Source of the DNA: Streptomyces sp. NBC_00224
Lineage (GTDB): Bacteria > Actinomycetota > Actinomycetes > Streptomycetales > Streptomycetaceae
Reading direction: 5' to 3'
DNA length: 64,000 nt
NCBI RefSeq assembly: GCF_041435195.1
Contig: NZ_CP108107.1
Location: forward strand, 62,001 to 126,000
Positions 59,546-64,000 of this stretch are shown one piece after another. A program made the position numbers and the translations under genes. How positions within the stretch are numbered: position 1 is the stretch's first letter; the number at the start of each line of letters is the position of its first letter. Below the pieces are notes generated by a model. That model saw only the letters and a program-made list of their open reading frames with translations, was not told the DNA's origin and ran no database searches.

Positions 59546-60814
59546 TCAGACCCGGCGCTCGTACGTCACCGGCAGCCGCGCCGTCCCCCGGCCAAGCACC
59601 GCCTGGATCCACTCCAGGTCCTCGTCCGCTACGGCGAGCCGCAGCCCCGGCAGCCGGGTCAGTACCGTGCCTAGGGCGATCTGGAGTTCGGCCCGGGCCA
59701 GCGCGGCGCCGGGGCAGAAGTGGATGCCGTGGCCGAAGGCGAGGTGGGGGTTGGGGGAGCGGTCGAGGTCGAGCGCGTCGGGGTCCTCGAAGCGGCGCGG
59801 GTCGCGGTTGGCGGCGCACAGGGAGACGATCACCGAGTCCCCGGCGGGTACGACCGTGCCGTGCAGGTCGCTGTCCTCCGCGAGGAAGCGCCAGGTGGTG
59901 AGCTCGAAGGCGCTGTCGTAGCGCAGGAGTTCCTCGACCGCGCGGGGCAGCAGCGCCGGGTCGTCGCGCAGCCGGGCCAGCTGGTCCGGGTGGCGCAGCA
60001 GCGCGATCAGCGCGGTGGTGATCTGGTTGGTGACCGGCTCCTGGCCCGCGACCAGGAGCTGGAAGATCATGGAGTCCAGTTCCTCCGGGGTGAGCTCGCC
60101 CTCGTCGCGGGCCACCACCAGACGGCTGAGCAGGTCGCCGCCCGCGTCCTCGCGCTTGTGGGCGACGACCTCGGCTATGTAGCTCTGCAGGCCGTGCAGC
60201 CGCGCCTCGTACATCGGCCGCCCCGGGTCGGTGGGGCCGACCGGCTGGACGACCTTGCCCCAGTCGCGGTCGAAGCGGGCGGCCAGCTCCGCCGGGAGCC
60301 CGATGGTCTCCGCGAGGACCTGGAAGGGGAAGTGGGCGGCGAAGCCCGCGACGAGGTCGGCGGGGCCCTCCTCGGGCAGGGCGTCGACGAGGGCGTCGGC
60401 CAGTTCCTGGAAGCGGGGCCGCAGCGCGTCGACGCGGCGCGGGGTGAACGCGTCCGTCACGAAGCGCCGCATCCGGGTGTGCCGGGGCGGGTCCTGGTGC
60501 AGGAGGTGGACCTGGAGCTGGGAGTGCTGCGGCTCGGGCATGATCGAGGCGCGGGCCCGCCAGCGGTCGTTGCCCCGGTCGTGGTTCTTGCCCAGGCGAT
60601 CGTCGTTCAGCGCCGAGTGCGCGGCCTCGTACCCGGTGACGAGCCAGGCGTTCACCCCGCTGGGGAACAGGACGCGGTGGATCGGCCCGTCCTCGCGCAT
60701 CTGCTCGTAGAGCGGGTACGGGTCGCGCTTGTACGGGCAGCCCATGAGCGGGACGACGGGCTCGGCGGCGTCCCCACCGGCCTCAGCGACCGGCAGCGGT
60801 TCCTGGATGGTCAT
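59546..60814 (-). CDS. cytochrome P450 of isonitrile cluster
   Basis: This 422-aa actinobacterial-type P450 has the haem ligand Cys367 in 'AFGHGIHFCPGAALARAEL' and ExxR in 'EELLRYDSAF'. I-helix 'LLVAGQEPVTNQ' replaces the usual AGHET/T with AGQEP, so the conserved Thr next to the acid is Pro. This may change oxygen activation. It starts 12 bases after the stop of the asparagine-synthetase-like gene, with GAGGAG upstream. It is a candidate for tailoring the isonitrile product. Confidence 0.9.
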   Translation of the reverse strand: MTIQEPLPVAEAGGDAAEPVVPLMGCPYKRDPYPLYEQMREDGPIHRVLFPSGVNAWLVTGYEAAHSALNDDRLGKNHDRGNDRWRARASIMPEPQHSQLQVHLLHQDPPRHTRMRRFVTDAFTPRRVDALRPRFQELADALVDALPEEGPADLVAGFAAHFPFQVLAETIGLPAELAARFDRDWGKVVQPVGPTDPGRPMYEARLHGLQSYIAEVVAHKREDAGGDLLSRLVVARDEGELTPEELDSMIFQLLVAGQEPVTNQITTALIALLRHPDQLARLRDDPALLPRAVEELLRYDSAFELTTWRFLAEDSDLHGTVVPAGDSVIVSLCAANRDPRRFEDPDALDLDRSPNPHLAFGHGIHFCPGAALARAELQIALGTVLTRLPGLRLAVADEDLEWIQAVLGRGTARLPVTYERRV

Positions 60815-60826
60815 GAAAGGCGCTCC

Positions 60827-62677
60827 TCAGAGGGCGAGTTCGGGCTGGTGGTGCTCCAGCCACAGGGCGAGGTCGACGACACGTTCGAGGCGGAGCCGGT
60901 GGCCCCACTGCAACTGCTCGGGCGGGGTGTCGAGGAACGGTTTGATCTGCGTCTCGTCGGCGAGGTCGCGGACCCGGCCGCCGTACGCGTTCAGCGCGTC
61001 GCGGGCCATGTTCTGCAGCCCGCGGTTGTAGTCGGGGTGGTGGGTGGCCGGGTAGTGGTTCTTGGGCCGCCACAGCACCGACTCGGGGGCGAGGCCCGCG
61101 CCCGCCGCGCGCAGCAGGCTCTTCTCGCGGCCGTCGAAGCTCTTCAGCGCCCACGGGGTGGCGAAGGCGTACTCGACGAGCCGGTGGTCGCAGTAGGGCA
61201 CCCGCACCTCCAGGCCCTGCGCCATGCTGAGCCGGTCCTTGCGGTGCAGGAGCTGGCGCAGCCAGCGGGTCAGCGACAGGTGCTGCATCTCGCGCTGGCG
61301 GTGCTCCTCGGGGCTCTCGCCCTCCGCGTGCGGCACGGCGGCCAGCGCACTGCGATACGTATCGTCGCGGAACTCCCCGATACGCAGGCCCAGATCCGGG
61401 TTGAGCGGCATCGCCGCCTCGTCGCCGGTGACCAGGAGCCAGGGGAAGGTGTTCGCGGCGAGCGCCTTGGGGTTGTGGAACCAGGGGTAGCCGCCGAACA
61501 CCTCGTCCGCCGCCTCGCCGGACAGGGCGACGGTGGAGTGGCGGCGTATCTCCCCGAAGAGGAGGTACAGCGAGGTGTCCATGTCGCCGACGCCGATGGG
61601 CGAATCGCGGGCCACCACGACCGCCCTGCGGTGCTCGGGGTCGAGCAGGGCGCGCGGGTCGAGGACGACCGTGCTGTGGTCGGTGCCGATGTGGGCACCC
61701 GCCTCGATGGCGTACGGGGTGTCGTGGCCGGTGCGCAGCACATCGCCGGTGAACTGCTCGGCCTGGTCGCTGTAGTCGACGGCGTACGAGCGGATACGGG
61801 CGTCCGGGCCCTCGCGCAGGCGCAGTTCGTCGGCGAGCAGGGCGGTCAGGACGGTGGAGTCGATGCCGCCGGACAGCAGGCTGCACAGCGGGACGTCGGC
61901 CTCCAGCTGGGCGCGGGCGGCCCCGCTCACCAGGTGGTGGACGCGGTCGACGGCGGTGTCCCGGTCGTCGCCGTGCACCCCGGCCTCCAGCTGCCAGTAG
62001 CGGCGCTCGCGGATGCCGTTCCGGTCGAGGACGAGCAGCCCGCCGGGCTCGACCTCCCGTACGCCCGACCACACCGTGGGGCCGGTGTTGAAGAGCAGGC
62101 TGTACGCCTCGCGCAGGCCGTCGGCGTCCACCCGGGGGTGTATCTCCGGGTGGGAGAAGAGCGCCTTGGGTTCGGAGGCGAAGGCCAGGCCGCCGTCGAC
62201 GGCCGCCCAGAACAGCGGTTTGACGCCGAGTCGGTCGCGGACCAGGAGCAGGCGCTGCTCGCGGGCGTCCCAGACGGCGAAGGCGAACATGCCGTCGAGG
62301 TGGTCGGCCAGCGACTCGCCCCACTGGGCGTAGGCGCGCAGCACCACCTCGGTGTCGCTGCGCGTGTGGAAGGTGTGCCCCAACTGCCGTAGTTCCGTAC
62401 GCAGTTGGTGGTGGTTGTAGACCTCGCCGCTGTAGGAGAGGACGGCGGTGGGGGCGTCGGGCCGGTCGGGCATCGGCTGGACGCCGCCCGCCAGGTCGAT
62501 GACGGACAGGCGCCGGTGGCCGATCGCGGCGTGCTCGTCGAGCCAGACACCGCCCGCGTCGGGGCCGCGCGGGGTGAGGGCGGCGGTCATGGCCTCGATG
62601 ACGCGGGTCCGGTCGCGGGTGCCACGGGTGCCAGGGGTGTCGCGGTGGAAGGACACCCAGCCGGTGATTCCGCACAT
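60827..62677 (-). CDS. asparagine-synthetase-like glutamine amidotransferase
   Basis: This 616-aa protein starts MCGITGW, so Cys2 is free to act as glutaminase nucleophile. The N-terminal Ntn domain has 'GHRRLSVIDLAGGVQPM' and 'YSGEVYNH'. The synthetase domain has the ATP-binding 'LLSGGIDST' and 'LSGEAADEVFGGYPWF'. In secondary-metabolite clusters such AsnB homologues make amides on pathway intermediates rather than free asparagine. It lies between the MFS exporter and the P450 on the same strand with short gaps. Confidence 0.9.
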   Translation of the reverse strand: MCGITGWVSFHRDTPGTRGTRDRTRVIEAMTAALTPRGPDAGGVWLDEHAAIGHRRLSVIDLAGGVQPMPDRPDAPTAVLSYSGEVYNHHQLRTELRQLGHTFHTRSDTEVVLRAYAQWGESLADHLDGMFAFAVWDAREQRLLLVRDRLGVKPLFWAAVDGGLAFASEPKALFSHPEIHPRVDADGLREAYSLLFNTGPTVWSGVREVEPGGLLVLDRNGIRERRYWQLEAGVHGDDRDTAVDRVHHLVSGAARAQLEADVPLCSLLSGGIDSTVLTALLADELRLREGPDARIRSYAVDYSDQAEQFTGDVLRTGHDTPYAIEAGAHIGTDHSTVVLDPRALLDPEHRRAVVVARDSPIGVGDMDTSLYLLFGEIRRHSTVALSGEAADEVFGGYPWFHNPKALAANTFPWLLVTGDEAAMPLNPDLGLRIGEFRDDTYRSALAAVPHAEGESPEEHRQREMQHLSLTRWLRQLLHRKDRLSMAQGLEVRVPYCDHRLVEYAFATPWALKSFDGREKSLLRAAGAGLAPESVLWRPKNHYPATHHPDYNRGLQNMARDALNAYGGRVRDLADETQIKPFLDTPPEQLQWGHRLRLERVVDLALWLEHHQPELAL

Positions 62678-62712
62678 GGGGCAACTCCAGGGTCAGGGTT
62701 AGGGATGGGCGG

Positions 62713-64000
62713 TCAGGGCCGGGCGGCGGGCACCGGGTCGGTGCTCTGCGCCTTCAGGGGGAGCCGGACCGGCACGGCCAGCAACGGCACGGCCAGGCAG
62801 GCGGCGACGGCGGCGAGCGCGAGCCCGGCCCGTACGCCGTCCCCGTCCCCGGCAAGCCCCCACGCGGCGGTGGCCAGGGCCGGGCCGAGGGTGAAGCCGA
62901 GGCTGCGGGCGAGCTGCACGGCCGAGCCGACGGTGGCGGCCAGCTCGGGCACGGCGGCGCCCATGACCAGCGCCTGCGTGGGACCGCCGTTCAGGCCCAT
63001 GCCGAGGCCCGCGAGCGCCAGGCGCCAGGCCACGTCCGGCACGGACCAGTCGTCGCCCAGCGGGACGAGCAGCAGCAGCCCGGCGGCGGTGATCACGGCG
63101 CCTGCGGCGGCCACTTGGCGGGCGCCGTACTTGTCGGCGAGGCGTCCGCCGAGCGGTCCGGCGAGGCCCATGCCGAGCGGGAACGCGAGCACGGTGAGCC
63201 CGGTGGAGGTGGCGCTGAAGCCGTCGTCGCGCTGGAGGTGCAGGGCGACCACGTAGTGCATGGCGGCGAATCCGGCCGCGAGGGCCAGGACCGCGCCGTG
63301 CGCCCGGTACAGCCCCGAGGCGCGCAGCGCGCCGGTCACCGGCCGCCCGCCGGGCCCGCGCAGCCACCACCACAGCGGCGGTACGGCGGCGAGCGCGGCG
63401 GCCAGCCACCACGAGCCGTGCGAGGAGGCCAGGGTCAGCGTCAGCAGCAGGACGGTGACCCCCGTACCGACGAGCAGCGCGTCGGCCGCCGAGCGCCGGT
63501 CGGGCCGGTGCAGACGCCCGTCCTTCGGCATCGCCTTGTACGCGACGGCCAGCGCCAGTACGCAGACGGGGATCTTGACGAGGAACACGGCTCGCCAGCC
63601 GAGGTGGTCCAGGAGGAGCCCGCCGAGGGCGGGCCCGGTCACCGCGCCGAGCGGGCCCAGCGTCGCGGGCACGCTCATCGCCCGCGCGCGCAACTCGGGC
63701 CGTACCGACCGCATCGCGAGGACGGGCATCAGCACGAACAGCACCGCCCCGAACGCGCCCTGCCCGACCCGGGCGGCGATCAGCCAGGCCGCCCACGGCG
63801 AGAGCGCGGCCAGCGCGCTGCACACCGCGAACCCGGAGGTCGCGGTCAGCAGGGCCGGGCGCGGGCCGACCCCGTCCAGCCAGCGCCCGACGGGCAACAG
63901 CAGGGCGACGACGGGGAGTTGGTAGCCGAGGACCGCCCACTGGGCGGTGGCGGCGGACACGTCGAGGCCGCTGGATATGTCGGCCAGGGCCACGTTGACG
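62713..64000 (-). CDS. MFS transporter (N-terminus beyond window)
   Basis: At least 429 residues are visible and the frame is still open at the right edge, where 'NVALADISSGL' is typical of the end of MFS helix 1. The motif A-like loop 'GRWLDGVGPRP' after helix 2 and 'GPLGGRLADKYGAR' in the second half support a 12-14 helix drug:H+ antiporter. It probably exports the isonitrile product or provides self-resistance. It lies 35 bases upstream of the AsnB-like gene. Confidence 0.9.
   Translation of the reverse strand, partial: VNVALADISSGLDVSAATAQWAVLGYQLPVVALLLPVGRWLDGVGPRPALLTATSGFAVCSALAALSPWAAWLIAARVGQGAFGAVLFVLMPVLAMRSVRPELRARAMSVPATLGPLGAVTGPALGGLLLDHLGWRAVFLVKIPVCVLALAVAYKAMPKDGRLHRPDRRSAADALLVGTGVTVLLLTLTLASSHGSWWLAAALAAVPPLWWWLRGPGGRPVTGALRASGLYRAHGAVLALAAGFAAMHYVVALHLQRDDGFSATSTGLTVLAFPLGMGLAGPLGGRLADKYGARQVAAAGAVITAAGLLLLVPLGDDWSVPDVAWRLALAGLGMGLNGGPTQALVMGAAVPELAATVGSAVQLARSLGFTLGPALATAAWGLAGDGDGVRAGLALAAVAACLAVPLLAVPVRLPLKAQSTDPVPAARP

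Noticed and set aside
60783..62684. 633-codon minus-strand frame parallel to the asparagine-synthetase-like gene
   Set aside because: It is another frame of the same strand, extremely Arg/Pro-rich, whereas the MCGITGW frame has all family motifs.

Overview
The window is very GC-rich, its start codons are mixed ATG/GTG/TTG, and many genes are translationally coupled. The protein content (ECF sigma factors, large HTH-TPR regulators, secreted proteases, an AA10 LPMO, a Pls-type synthetase, a SET-domain protein) points to a Streptomyces chromosome, most likely an arm or accessory region. No rRNA, tRNA, CRISPR array, integrase or transposase was recognised. Genus and arm position are inferences from gene content.

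Layout. 1-1745: an ECF sigma factor with an NTF2/SnoaL-like tail (its C-terminus lies off the left edge), divergent from an NAD(P)-binding NmrA/epimerase-like gene. A second copy of that gene lies at 51554-52339, and a decayed copy of its leader at about 8301-8513. 1802-4273: a tightly coupled three-gene operon of a small HTH protein, a Tap-like protein with HTH, zinc-finger and phi29-like DNA polymerase B palm motifs, and a Tpg-like HTH protein. 4374-7433: an Xre regulator, two small genes, a HAD hydrolase and the remnant of an HD hydrolase. 7501-10556: secreted or membrane proteins, including a trypsin-like protease with a collagen-like tail. 10758-12814: a two-component system. 13037-18906: a probable redox operon of a DUF1996 protein, a Yx(FWY)xxD lipoprotein, a His-rich repeat protein, a six-helix bis-heme membrane protein with NOX/ferric-reductase ligand spacing, and a NuoF-ferredoxin fusion.

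18952-26000: a phospholipase A2-like protein, a predicted membrane-tethered sigma factor, an RsbW-type ATPase, a DUF4142 protein, a V8-like protease lipoprotein and a PucR-type regulator. 26060-30079: a Pls/PosA-type single-module peptide synthetase. 30248-37509: four paralogous HTH-TPR regulators with a 59-aa secreted peptide gene between them and a DasR-like operator overlapping one promoter. 37502-41539: two more PLA2-like proteins and an SGNH hydrolase. 41838-46431: a coiled-coil protein, a SulP transporter, a SET-domain protein, a small unknown, an AA10 LPMO and a CBM2-like/Fn3-like protein.

46657-50088: an alpha-oxoamine synthase, SDR and P450 operon, possibly for a sphingoid-like or ketoamine lipid. 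50200-53474: a trypsin-like protease, the second NmrA-like gene and a membrane-anchored esterase. 53660-58454: a Trypco1-like protein and a trypsin-STAND-beta-propeller protein, resembling a conflict system. 58458-64000: an isonitrile-synthase cluster (IsnA/PvcA-like, P450, asparagine-synthetase-like, MFS exporter cut by the right edge).

The strongest candidates for something undescribed are the Tap/Tpg-like operon with polymerase palm motifs, the split NOX-like redox operon, and the HTH-TPR regulator array with its small secreted peptide.
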